The position numbers and the translations under genes are program-made. This document shows positions 44,086 to 52,494 of a stretch of 64,000 nt of DNA, one piece after another. The notes beneath the pieces were generated by a model that did not search any database, was not told where the DNA came from, and saw only the letters and a program-made list of their open reading frames with translations. The stretch is from NCBI GenBank assembly GCA_965247245.1, contig CBDFGV010000003.1, positions 2,294,001-2,358,000 of the forward strand, in the 5' to 3' direction. The DNA comes from Tectiglobus sp965247245. GTDB lineage: Bacteria; Pseudomonadota; Alphaproteobacteria; Rhizobiales; Hyphomicrobiaceae. Numbering within the stretch: the stretch's first letter is position 1; every line of letters begins with the position of its first letter.

Positions 44086-44355
44086 ATGGTGAGCAGCATT
44101 GAGAATGCTAACGTTGTACGAGGAGACCGTAGCGAGAGGGTAGCGCGCGTCGGCGATCTAGCGACTGAGTTCCGTGCGCGGATATGCAAACAGGGATCGC
44201 GAAGCAACAACGCACGCCATGTTCAGCGATGTATATCGTGCGGTACGCTGCATCAATTACCTGCTTTGCTAACAGATACGATATGGGTTTGCGAGAGAAA
44301 GCGCTGTCGAAAACGCAATGTGGTGCTCTTCCAGCAGAAACTCGCGCCTGAATGA
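44086..44355 (+). CDS. Possible small zinc-ribbon protein
   Basis: An 89-residue frame containing CISCGTLHQLPALLTDTIWV then CERKRC, a CxxC...CxxxxC arrangement compatible with a zinc ribbon. AGG and GGTGG precede the ATG. Its stop overlaps the start of the following small ORF (ATGA), which favours real translation. No family recognised. Confidence 0.4.
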   Translation: MVSSIENANVVRGDRSERVARVGDLATEFRARICKQGSRSNNARHVQRCISCGTLHQLPALLTDTIWVCERKRCRKRNVVLFQQKLAPE

Positions 44356-44555
44356 AGAGCGCTGCGGTCATGGATGGTATGAAATCCGATCCGCCAGATC
44401 GCGGACATCGCACCTCATTGCAGAGATCATCGGTCGCGAACCGGACAGTTTTGTCGTACCGGCGTTGGATCGAAGTTGCCTTCGCGATCAGCATCACAGG
44501 ACTTGCGGTTGGCTTCTTGCTGTTTGCACTATGTGATGATTACTCGCGAACATAG
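44352..44555 (+). CDS. Possible small single-pass membrane protein
   Basis: A 67-residue frame with one hydrophobic helix near its end (VAFAISITGLAVGFLLFALC). It is coupled by a four-base overlap to the zinc-ribbon-like frame upstream. No family recognised; support is the overlap and the helix. Confidence 0.4.
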   Translation: MKSAAVMDGMKSDPPDRGHRTSLQRSSVANRTVLSYRRWIEVAFAISITGLAVGFLLFALCDDYSRT

Positions 44556-44639
44556 GAAACAGAGAAGTAGATCAAGATCCAATCGCAACTGACCTTCCAA
44601 TGATGAGAGAACCGAGGGAGCGATTGCTGCGTATTGAAT

Positions 44640-44716
44640 ATGGCATCCCATGGTCGGTATAACCTTCCATGGGGCGTTTCCTCCCTAGACTTGGGCTGCT
44701 TTGGCAGCCCTTTTTT
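44640..44716 (+). ncRNA. Candidate trans-acting sRNA, MmgR/suhB-like
   Basis: A stretch of about 77 bases with no frame ends in a strong intrinsic terminator. Just before the terminator stem is GTTTCCTCCCTAGACTT, an exposed pyrimidine-rich anti-Shine-Dalgarno segment of the kind in the alphaproteobacterial MmgR (suhB) sRNA. An upstream hairpin (CCATGG...CCATGG region) is also possible. The length equals the ~77 nt I recall for Sinorhizobium MmgR. The 5' end is a guess. Confidence 0.55.
44693..44716 (+). terminator. Rho-independent terminator
   Basis: GGGCTGC-TTTG-GCAGCCC: a perfect 7-bp GC-rich stem with a 4-base loop, followed directly by six T. The clearest intrinsic terminator in the window; it ends the candidate sRNA. 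Confidence 0.85.
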
Positions 44717-45186
44717 CTAGCTATCGCGCAGAAGAGGCGCAGGCTTTCCCAAGGCCGCGGCGCCGAACGTCCTCTGGTCCTTTCCATACTCAGTATCTAC
44801 GTCTGAAGGCTCCACGCCTTCCTTGGCATTGGCACGACTTCGCAAGTTTATATTGTTTGAACAGAACAATCGAAACGACATAAAACTTATTCGTCAGCCT
44901 TTGGCTCATCAGCGATGCTTGCAGTACACATCAGCGCTGAGCCATTTGAGTGAGTTCGTTGCTTTTTGAGAACCTGCTCATTGGCTTGACCTTCTAACCG
45001 AACAACGGCTGGCTTCGACGGCAATCATTGAATAGGTTTTCGGGAAGCATGTAATGCTTGGGCATGCTTCCCGAGGTCATGCAACGGGGCATCGCAAGAT
45101 GTCACCTACTGAACAACAAGAGTAATGATCGTTATTCGATTGGGCTGCGTAATGTAATTAGTAAAAGCAAGAGGAAGTCGACGCCC
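44717..45186. other. Region between sRNA and glutathione peroxidase gene
   Basis: No convincing gene. It includes the candidate RpoE-type promoter at 45126-45155 and an open stretch in frame with the peroxidase from 45058 that is probably untranslated leader. Confidence 0.4.
45126..45155 (+). promoter_or_regulatory. Possible RpoE-type promoter of gpx
   Basis: TGATC followed after 19 bases by TAATGT, close to the TGATC-N18/19-TA pattern of Rhodobacter RpoE. It lies about 30 bases before the chosen peroxidase start. Short motif, so chance is possible. Confidence 0.3.
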
Positions 45187-45804
45187 ATGCGCGATGCTAT
45201 CAATGCTATGTCGATGTTGTTTGCTCGACCGCAGAGACTCACGGACACCGACCGAAAAAGGCTAAACGTCAGCACAGATATTGTCGAAAACCGAAGCTCT
45301 TTCGACTTTGAATTTTCTGCGCTGAATGGCGAACCGCTGCCACTGAGGCAATTCAGGGGGCGTGTCCTATTGATCGTCAACACTGCCTCGAAATGTGGTT
45401 TCACCCCTCAGTACGAAGGCCTTCAGAAGCTGTATGACAGCTATCGGCCACAGGGATTGACAGTAATTGGTGTGCCTAGCAACGATTTTGCGAAACAAGA
45501 GCCCGGCACCGCAGGTGATATTTCTGCAATCTGTGTTGGGCGCTACGGCGTGACTTTTCCGATTACGCAAAAGGAGCATGTCATCGGATCACGAGCACAT
45601 GCTTTCTACCGCTGGGCTCAGATAGCAATGAATGGTCAAGCCACGCCAAAGTGGAACTTTCACAAGTATCTTGTCAGGCGTGATGGCCGACTTGCTGGTT
45701 CATTCCCACCGTTAACATCCCCTACATCTAGACGGCTCACGAGATTGATCGAAGCAGAGCTGCAGCGCTATCCTGACGAGGTGGGTCATGGCCCAATCTA
45801 CTGA
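45187..45804 (+). CDS. Glutathione/thioredoxin peroxidase
   Basis: Thiol peroxidase of the GPx family reducing hydroperoxides, 205 residues from ATG 45187 (AGAGGAAG upstream). The active site is VNTASKCGFTPQYEGLQKLY with a peroxidatic Cys, then GVPSNDFAKQEPGT and the Trp-Asn of TPKWNFHKYLV. The N-terminal ~40 residues are an extension without a signal peptide; ATG 45208 is an alternative. It overlaps the DUF2237 gene by 17 bases. Confidence 0.9.
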   Translation: MRDAINAMSMLFARPQRLTDTDRKRLNVSTDIVENRSSFDFEFSALNGEPLPLRQFRGRVLLIVNTASKCGFTPQYEGLQKLYDSYRPQGLTVIGVPSNDFAKQEPGTAGDISAICVGRYGVTFPITQKEHVIGSRAHAFYRWAQIAMNGQATPKWNFHKYLVRRDGRLAGSFPPLTSPTSRRLTRLIEAELQRYPDEVGHGPIY

Positions 45805-46159
45805 TAAAAATGTTCTAGGTGGAGCGCTAGACTCTTGTTCGCTTGAACCGTTGACTGGGTTCTTTCGAGACGGGTGCTGTAAAACTGGACCGATGGATTT
45901 TGGTTCGCATACGGTTTGCGCAGAGGTGACAGCAGAGTTTTTGGAGTTCACTTGCAGGGATGGAAATGACCTCATAACACCACGTCCAGAATTCGGTTTT
46001 CCTGGTCTCAAACCAGGTGACCGCTGGTGCCTTTGTGCAGAGCGGTGGAAAGAAGCTTACGATGCCGGCGTTGCCCCTCCCGTTGTGCTATCGGCCACCA
46101 ATGCCGCAACACTTCGAGTAATAGAGCTCGATACTTTGGTTAAGCGATCAGCAGGCTAG
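45788..46159 (+). CDS. DUF2237 family protein
   Basis: A 123-residue protein with the family layout: NVLGGALDSCSLEPLTGFFR, DGCCKTG, then GSHTVCAEVTAEFLEF, NDLITPRPEFGFPGLKPGDR and WCLCAERWKEAY. Conserved cysteines suggest metal or redox chemistry, but the function is unknown. Start overlaps the peroxidase gene by 17 bases, so the two are co-translated. Confidence 0.9.
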   Translation: MAQSTDKNVLGGALDSCSLEPLTGFFRDGCCKTGPMDFGSHTVCAEVTAEFLEFTCRDGNDLITPRPEFGFPGLKPGDRWCLCAERWKEAYDAGVAPPVVLSATNAATLRVIELDTLVKRSAG

Positions 46160-46588
46160 ACCTAGTCCTTGAGATTCACACGGCATGGAGGATGCGATGT
46201 TCGTGCAAGTTGCTCGGGCAATTGCGAGAGAAACAAGATAGTGCGGAATGCTCAGCTTCTCTGGAATGCGAACTGCTATTGCCTTCTCATCCGTCCTATT
46301 CAGGCGCAAACGCTCGCAACTCCATGTGCTTCTGCACAGCGTGCCGATATTGAATCGTATTGCTACCCACGTGCGCCCTTAGACTAAACCATCCGGCACC
46401 CGTGCGAAGGCGTTATTGCTGTGCCAATCACCAGTATGGCTCGGACGCTTTTAAGCCCGCGTTCGCCAGGCTGTACGAAGTTAGAAGTCGTACGCCAGAA
46501 ACGATTACAAAGTTAAGCGCAGGACGTGGATCAGCCTTGCAAAAAGTGGCTGCTGGTAGGTTATAGAACTGTGCCGACACTCCAAGGC
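46160..46588. other. Intergenic region, nothing recognised
   Basis: Only short frames without family resemblance. It lies at the convergence of the DUF2237 gene and a minus-strand membrane-protein gene. Confidence 0.4.
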
Positions 46589-46894
46589 TTAGGCACCCCA
46601 GATGTCGTCGTGCAGGACCGTTCCATCGGTAGGATTTCTCATTGCGTCTCTATGATTGCCTGTATGCTTCCCGGCACGGCGAAAAACGTCAGCAGTGAAA
46701 AACACGCCCAATAGCAAAACAACATGTGCCGCAACGCTAGGGCCGTATAGCGCAATCCAACCCGTCCAAATGGTAAAAACCGAACACCACATCAGGGCAA
46801 GTATTGCCATAAGGCGAAACCGGACGATTTTGGGCAATGTTCGCAGGGGGTTCGTATCTGGATCCATTATGATGTTGTAGCTTTGCCTGATCAT
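46589..46894 (-). CDS. Small membrane protein, function unknown
   Basis: A 101-residue protein with two hydrophobic helices (MAILALMWCSVFTIWTGWIA and VAAHVVLLLGVFFTADV) and a polar tail. I choose ATG 46894 because CGGAG precedes it at seven to eight bases; a longer frame to 46993 is unsupported. No family recognised. It follows another small membrane-protein gene on the same strand. Confidence 0.6.
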   Translation of the reverse strand: MIRQSYNIIMDPDTNPLRTLPKIVRFRLMAILALMWCSVFTIWTGWIALYGPSVAAHVVLLLGVFFTADVFRRAGKHTGNHRDAMRNPTDGTVLHDDIWGA

Positions 46895-47001
46895 TAAACT
46901 ACTCCGTTGTTCTGCTTTACGTGATGGGAAATGACAACGCGCCAAACTCGAAAGCGGTTCACTCAAACTTGTCGTAAGCCAGAGCCGAGTCACCCAACGC
47001 G

Positions 47002-47229
47002 CTAATTCTCATCTGATGACAAGAGGCAAACAAACAGCACGATCTCAACTATGGCTGTTAACGATGCTAAGCCGGCAGCCCCTACAACATACGCAAGGTA
47101 CGTTTCAGGGGTCGCCAGCAACATCCGTTTCAATTCACCGATGTCAAAAAGAACGATGAGCGAGAATATCAACACGCCCTTTGCCGCGCCAGATAGGCCA
47201 TGGCATAGCAATGTCTTCGGTAGATCCAT
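47002..47229 (-). CDS. Small two-helix membrane protein
   Basis: A 75-residue protein with helices at GAAKGVLIFSLIVLFDIG and YVVGAAGLASLTAIVEIVLF. Ribosome-site-like GGAG and GAGG sequences precede ATG 47229. It is upstream of, and in line with, the membrane-protein gene at 46589. Family unknown. Confidence 0.55.
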   Translation of the reverse strand: MDLPKTLLCHGLSGAAKGVLIFSLIVLFDIGELKRMLLATPETYLAYVVGAAGLASLTAIVEIVLFVCLLSSDEN

Positions 47230-47349
47230 CCTCGTTCACTCCGTCATTTTGGACAGGTTTGGAACGTTGGCTCAGACGATTTAGCCAGTGTCGGGGATTT
47301 GCGCCGAATCACGCAACATCTTGCTTCAAGCAGCGACCAGTCCGAGTTG

Positions 47350-47856
47350 CTACTGGTCAGCCAACGTCGCGCTCAACATCCAAAGTGCCTTCTCATGAAA
47401 GGCCATCCGCTGCACAATCAGTTCATGTGTGACGAAGTCTCGGTTGTCGTCGGCCATAAGCGCCGCTTTGCGATACTCGCGAGCAATGTCTCCATGAGAT
47501 GATGCAAGATCACGGATCATTGCTACCGCAGAGCGAGCGCCTGCACTAACTCGCTCGTTCGAGGTCGTCGGGGAATGTTTTGCGATGTTTACCGGGTGAC
47601 CAAGTGCCCTAATCCGTTCGGCAATTTCGTCTGCAGCTTCAAAAAGATTATTGTAGTGTTCTTCTGTCAAATCATGAATCGGCTTGAACAGTGGCCCTAC
47701 GACATTCCAGTGGCAAAGCTGTGTGTCCAACATAAGTGATAGCGTTGCTTCTAAGCTTCCATGCAGGGCTCTGGCAATTTGTTCTCTTGCTGCATCTGAC
47801 AATCCGGTATGCGGCTTCGAGGTTTCGGCAATTGGTTTCAAGGCAGATATGTTCAT
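47350..47856 (-). CDS. dps: Dps-family ferritin-like protein
   Basis: DNA-protecting, iron-oxidising mini-ferritin, 168 residues. The family ferroxidase signature is visible: LMLDTQLCHWNVVGPLFKPI followed by HDLTEEHYNNLFEAADEIAE. The rest is the Dps four-helix bundle. ATG 47856 (GGAG upstream) gives the usual length; the longer frame to 48006 is unsupported. Dps removes Fe(II) and peroxide, matching the peroxidase and sigma-factor genes nearby. Confidence 0.92.
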   Translation of the reverse strand: MNISALKPIAETSKPHTGLSDAAREQIARALHGSLEATLSLMLDTQLCHWNVVGPLFKPIHDLTEEHYNNLFEAADEIAERIRALGHPVNIAKHSPTTSNERVSAGARSAVAMIRDLASSHGDIAREYRKAALMADDNRDFVTHELIVQRMAFHEKALWMLSATLADQ

Positions 47857-48139
47857 AGTCGAAACTCCTTCAGTTGTTCCGTCTGGTTGGAGTTGGTTTC
47901 GATAGCCCTCCGGTCGGAAGGGCGCTTGAGCAACCGCCAGTCCTACGACTAACTCCGCCATGTAACTGGCAGCAGCAGCCACTCTGTGAGCGACTGGAAC
48001 GCTCACCGCACAGGTCTGGATCAGTCATGTCGGTAAAACGGCACTTGGCAGAGCGGAACGTCGCGCCATTTTCCTTATTGGTAGTACAGTTCCAATGATG
48101 CCAGTCGCTTTTGATTGGGATGTTTGATGGGTTGTTTCT

Positions 48140-48427
48140 TCAGCCATACGAGAAGGTCAACATGATAGCGAAGCCGAGCGCGTAATAAGCCATCGCTCTT
48201 ATTAATGCCATCGCAGCCGGTCCACGTAATGCGATCTGTGCCAGACCCGAGAGCCTTATCGGACAAGAACTTGCCTCGTCGTAGCGACAATCCGGCAAGC
48301 TCATCATCATGAACCCGACAGAGGCGATCAAGATTGACGTATGTGATGCCGCCTGTGAGCCAGCCAGAACAACGAGCACTGCCAATATCGAACCGGCCCG
48401 GCTTTTCGATAGGATTACGCTAGCCAT
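48140..48427 (-). CDS. Small exported or membrane protein
   Basis: A 95-residue protein with a first helix that could be a signal (GSILAVLVVLAGSQAASHTS), a second hydrophobic stretch (ILIASVGFMMMSL) and a last one (ALIRAMAYYALGFAIMLTFS). GGA lies upstream of ATG 48427. No family recognised. It precedes dps on the same strand. Confidence 0.5.
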   Translation of the reverse strand: MASVILSKSRAGSILAVLVVLAGSQAASHTSILIASVGFMMMSLPDCRYDEASSCPIRLSGLAQIALRGPAAMALIRAMAYYALGFAIMLTFSYG

Positions 48428-48630
48428 TTAATATTCCACTACAGTCTCTTCGTACCATTACGGGCGGCTACGTCGGGAAGATTGTACTAAACCGGTCCTC
48501 GCTCTTCGTGGGTTACTCTACGTCAAGACGCTAATAAGCTTGCTCGAACAATTGCGACAACCGGCCCCCGATAATACTGCAACCACCTGAGGCTCTATCC
48601 CGTACTCTCCATAAATCTGGAGATACCGCG

Positions 48631-49959
48631 ATGGAAAAGAAACCGTTGTCATCGCCTTACAAAGGCATGCTTGGTTGGATTGACGCTCGCCTACCCATAC
48701 CGCGTATGCTGGACCGCGAGTATTTACAATTCCGCGTTCCGAAAAACCTGACATACTTTTGGTCGTTCGGCGGCATTCTCATGCTCACACTCACGACATT
48801 GATCGTGAGCGGCCTCGCGCTCGGTATGCATTACAAGCCATCTGCAGACGAAGCGTTTGACTCGGTGCAGCGGATCACGCGGGACGTAAACTTCGGCTGG
48901 TTGATCCGCTACATGCATATGAATGCGGCACACTTCTTTTTCATTGCTGTATACATTCATATCTTCCGCGGGATGTACTTCGGCTCGTATAAGCAGCCGC
49001 GAGAACTGCTTTGGATATTAGGCGTCATCATATTCTTCTTGATGATGGCAACCGCATTCCTCGGATACACGTTGCCTTGGGGTCAGATGAGTTTTTGGGG
49101 CGCGACGGTTATTACAAATCTCTTCAGCGCAATCCCGTTTGTTGGCGACTCGATCGTCGTATGGTTGCTTGGCGGTTACAACGTCGGAGATGCGACCGTT
49201 AACCGGTTCTATGTGATGCATTGGTTCCTCGCATTTGCGATCGTTGGCGTCGTGTTGCTTCACGTAACAGCCCTCCACATCACCGGCTCGAATAATCCCT
49301 CCGGTATTGAGCCCAAGCACGAAAGTGAAACCCTGACGTTTAATCCCTTTATGACAATCAAGGACCTTCATGGTGCTGTTGTCTTCTTTACACTGTTTGC
49401 GTTCGTGCTGTTTTTTGCACCTGACTACCTAGGGCATGCGGATAACTACATCCCGGCCAATCCTCTGGTGACGCCAGCACACATTGTTCCCGAGTGGTAC
49501 TTCCTACCCTTTTACGCAATCCTGCGGGCCATCCCTGACAAGCTCATGGGAGTGGTTGCGATGGTGGCTTCGATTGGGTTGCTAGCAGCGTTGCCGTGGC
49601 TGGACACATCTCGCATTAGAAGTTGCGTATTCCGTCCTGTCTGGAAATGGTTGACGCTTCTATTCGTCGTTAACTTTTTCGTTCTCATGTATGTCGGTGC
49701 TATGCCGGCGGGAGGGGTATATGTCTGGGTTGCACGCATCGCGACCGTATACTGGTTCATGTATCTGCTCGTCCTAGCACCAGTCGTTGGTCTCATCGAG
49801 GCACCCAAAAGGCTCCCCGCCAACATCAACGAGTACGAAAGGATGAAGAAGTCGGGCGAGATCCGGTTTCTACCATTTCGCTTGCCGGCTTTGAACCGAT
49901 CTGCACGCGACAGCAAGGGTGGAAATACGCCGGCAACCGATCCTTCACCAGCTGAGTAA
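48631..49959 (+). CDS. petB: Cytochrome b, orphan (PetB type)
   Basis: The quinol-oxidising core of a cytochrome bc complex, 442 residues with eight helices. The heme-ligand histidines are in HMNAAHFFFIAVYIHIFRG and MHWFLAFAIVGVVLLHVTAL. The Qo-site PEWY motif is intact (IVPEWYFLPFY). No Rieske or cytochrome c1 gene is adjacent, unlike the usual petABC operon, so it is either a second copy that swaps into the bc1 complex or part of another quinol-oxidising complex. A 46-residue ORF with a strong ribosome site follows 26 bases later. Confidence 0.92.
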   Translation: MEKKPLSSPYKGMLGWIDARLPIPRMLDREYLQFRVPKNLTYFWSFGGILMLTLTTLIVSGLALGMHYKPSADEAFDSVQRITRDVNFGWLIRYMHMNAAHFFFIAVYIHIFRGMYFGSYKQPRELLWILGVIIFFLMMATAFLGYTLPWGQMSFWGATVITNLFSAIPFVGDSIVVWLLGGYNVGDATVNRFYVMHWFLAFAIVGVVLLHVTALHITGSNNPSGIEPKHESETLTFNPFMTIKDLHGAVVFFTLFAFVLFFAPDYLGHADNYIPANPLVTPAHIVPEWYFLPFYAILRAIPDKLMGVVAMVASIGLLAALPWLDTSRIRSCVFRPVWKWLTLLFVVNFFVLMYVGAMPAGGVYVWVARIATVYWFMYLLVLAPVVGLIEAPKRLPANINEYERMKKSGEIRFLPFRLPALNRSARDSKGGNTPATDPSPAE

Positions 49960-49985
49960 TGGTGAAAAACTTATCAGGAGGCGAC

Positions 49986-50126
49986 ATGACGAAGCCGAGC
50001 TTCACTGGTGCAATACAACAGATTATGGATGCGATTGATAAGGGGGTATCGGGTTTGATCGGCAGCACCCAAAAAACCAAGCCGGTTCCTGTTCGGACGC
50101 GGCCGGAGCAACGTCATCCAAGGTGA
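49986..50126 (+). CDS. 46-residue ORF downstream of cytochrome b
   Basis: Encodes a small protein starting MTKPSFTGAIQQIMDAIDKG with a basic, proline-containing tail (TRPEQRHPR). An AGGAGG ribosome site, the best in this part of the window, lies four bases before the ATG, and the gene is only 26 bases from the cytochrome b stop. An amphipathic helix is likely at residues 7-25. It may be an accessory subunit; no family recognised. Confidence 0.55.
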   Translation: MTKPSFTGAIQQIMDAIDKGVSGLIGSTQKTKPVPVRTRPEQRHPR

Positions 50127-50522
50127 GTTAGCTACCCATAAATGGCGAATATGTTTTGCGATAAGCCATACAAGCAGACGATTGTGCAGATTGGAAACGT
50201 TCGATGATCTTAGGTGGCCTTTACTAGAACCTGCTTCAGACCCATTGATTGTCATCCTTTCTGGCACGAAGTTTACCGACACACGAGAAGCCTCTCTGGT
50301 TCTCGAAATGAGTCGCGGCCTGGTGATTGGACAGAAATCACGGTTGCTCCCGACAACCGCTTTGTGGACAAAGCTCCAATTGCATGGAGCTGATATTCGG
50401 AGGACGGGTGCGCCGACCGCAAGACGCTCAGCCGTCGAGCTACAAGTCAGCTTCGATCAATCAGCAGACAACTTTAAAGTAAGGAGCATGTTGCTATGGT
50501 GGCAAAAATATTTTGGAAGCAA
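50127..50522. other. Intergenic region with a repeat copy
   Basis: Apart from the 103-nt repeat copy at 50365, nothing recognised. Plus-strand frames here run into the antisense of the SGNH gene and are not convincing. Confidence 0.45.
50365..50467 (+). repeat. 103-nt intergenic repeat, copy E
   Basis: Begins TGGACAAAGCTCCAATTGCA, very like the copy at 27411, and ends with CTACAAGTCAGCTTCGATCA, like the tails at 12421 and 17595. Same 103-base spacing. It lies between the small ORF and the convergent SGNH gene. Confidence 0.65.
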
Positions 50523-52394
50523 TCAATCACCGCGTCCAACCGAACTAATAACCTTGCGTGCCAATGGCAGCACTGAATCAGCGATAGCTGCTTGTCCTTC
50601 AGCTGTGGGATGAAAAGCTCCTCCAAAAGTGCTTGCCTTCAAGAGGTCCTGTGGTCCGTTGCGTCGACGTCCGCGCCGGAGTCGTTGGCGGACGTCGCTC
50701 GATAGATCGATATGGGCAGTTAGAAATGCGTCGTTCGAAGTTCTCATCCAACGCTGTCGTTGTGAATAAGGCCGATACAGAGACGGCCGATAAGGGAACC
50801 AGTTGCGCCCGGTCCAACGTGGTAGCCTAAGCTCGTCTTGCACGCGACTTCCCCCACCCTCTATGCCGGCGCAGATACCACGACCTGCGAACTGCGCGCG
50901 ATGTGCGTTGACAAATCGCCAACCGTACTTGTGTGCGATCTCGCGCATCAGGTCATTTAGTCTGCTAGCGACAGCTTCGGCGCGTGCAGCGCGTCGCGGG
51001 TCGAGGCGATAGCCAGGAAAGCCATCAAGACCAGCCTGGTTTTCTGCCCCACAAATGCTTCTTCCGTCACTTCTCACAGCAATCGTTGGATAAGCTGTCA
51101 GGACTATGCGCCTGGATTCGCTCCATGGAATGTGCAGATGATTGTGCAGCGCGCGCCGCAGTAACTTGAACCGCGACCTCAACTCGCCAAACCTCTGCAA
51201 GGCATCGCGTGGCGCAAAGACCTGGTCTGTCGCCTGACTTAATCGGCGCAGTGGTGTACGCTCTTTCAGGATACTATAGGCCACCAACTTGGCAAATCCG
51301 ATATCATTGCCGCCGATGTTGAGTAAGACCAGATCTATTTTCCGGGCTCGCTCTGGTGGGCAACGTTGCAAGGCTAGCCCATCGAGACTTGGGACACGCC
51401 CACCATCTGTAAAGCTCGATGCATAATCGCGGACCCTATATCTGCGACCGCCACACTGCGCGACTGCCGCGTCGCCGATCTGCGAACGGCGTTGCCTGAC
51501 AGAAAAGCGCTCAACGCCTTTCCAGGGCGTGAGTAAACCGGTTGAGATCTCGGCACCCGAACACGACAGACCGAGGAAGGTTACTGCGCGATGCGGATCT
51601 TCAAGCGCGAGTTGAAGCGCAACACGCAACTGATGTGAGTACAGGGACCGATGACAAGGTTGGCTCAGCCAAAAGGCACTCGGCCCGATCATTTGACGCC
51701 CCTGGTATCTGATTGATGTGGACTTTCGCGACGGGTAACCGCTGAGATCAAGATCTCGGATACGCCCAAAGCTCGCCGCCCTATCATCGCGCCAACGAAC
51801 TGGTCGATCAGGGTTTCCTTCCCCTGACGCATACGAGTCGCCAAGTCCGACAACAAAGACATCTGGAACTTGAACTGTTGTGTTAGCTGCCCTTCCATCG
51901 GACGTGCGAACAGTTATCCTTGCTCCTGTCGGATAAGGCACATCCATTCGAACCGCTTCATGACATGGTCGCCGGATTGCCCGTCCCTTCCATGCCCGGC
52001 CAATCCGCTTTTCCAATCGCCAAGTACACGTCGCCCTGGCCGGCGAACCATCACCAAACCTCGCGACAATTCGATGAGACTTTGGGAAAACAAATTCCCT
52101 GAGACTGCCACATGCCGTATGGCTCTGCCGCCTGAGATCCCAGCACGTTTGCCTGAACGCGCCCTCAGCCCAGCCGAATGGATGCCGGGCAGCAAGCAAT
52201 CGTTCTGATGCTAGAATGGGAGAGGAAGTGTTTCCAACCTTTCGCGTGATATGGCGATGGATATCAGTCACTTTCGCATCTGCAAAGAAGCGAAAAGGGT
52301 TCTCGACCCGCCACGAGATCTCTAACGACCAAGCTACGTTCGGGCACATCGCGACTAGGCCGGCGAAAGACACAAGCAAAATTGCATAACGCAT
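50523..52394 (-). CDS. Large secreted SGNH/GDSL hydrolase
   Basis: A 623-residue protein with a signal peptide (1-23, ending VAWSLE). After a ~170-residue N-terminal part rich in Arg and Trp comes an SGNH esterase domain: block I VVGLGDSYASGEGN (Ser nucleophile), block III NIGGNDIGFAKL, and the catalytic Asp/His block FHPTAEGQAAIADSVLP at the end. Cys pairs suggest disulfides. Likely acts on an extracellular ester (lipid or acetylated polysaccharide). Much longer than typical 200-350-residue members because of the N-terminal part and loops. Confidence 0.85.
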   Translation of the reverse strand: MRYAILLVSFAGLVAMCPNVAWSLEISWRVENPFRFFADAKVTDIHRHITRKVGNTSSPILASERLLAARHPFGWAEGAFRQTCWDLRRQSHTACGSLREFVFPKSHRIVARFGDGSPARATCTWRLEKRIGRAWKGRAIRRPCHEAVRMDVPYPTGARITVRTSDGRAANTTVQVPDVFVVGLGDSYASGEGNPDRPVRWRDDRAASFGRIRDLDLSGYPSRKSTSIRYQGRQMIGPSAFWLSQPCHRSLYSHQLRVALQLALEDPHRAVTFLGLSCSGAEISTGLLTPWKGVERFSVRQRRSQIGDAAVAQCGGRRYRVRDYASSFTDGGRVPSLDGLALQRCPPERARKIDLVLLNIGGNDIGFAKLVAYSILKERTPLRRLSQATDQVFAPRDALQRFGELRSRFKLLRRALHNHLHIPWSESRRIVLTAYPTIAVRSDGRSICGAENQAGLDGFPGYRLDPRRAARAEAVASRLNDLMREIAHKYGWRFVNAHRAQFAGRGICAGIEGGGSRVQDELRLPRWTGRNWFPYRPSLYRPYSQRQRWMRTSNDAFLTAHIDLSSDVRQRLRRGRRRNGPQDLLKASTFGGAFHPTAEGQAAIADSVLPLARKVISSVGRGD

Positions 52395-52494
52395 GATTGA
52401 TCTCTTGTTTCTAAAGCCTTGAAAATTGAACGGTATGCCGGGCAGGAGACCGGTTCTGCCCGGAAAACTCAGTGAAGTGCCCCGCGCACCATTG

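Noticed and set aside
50182..50613. Plus-strand frame of 143 codons
   Set aside because: It runs through the repeat copy at 50365 and into the antisense of the conserved SGNH catalytic block.
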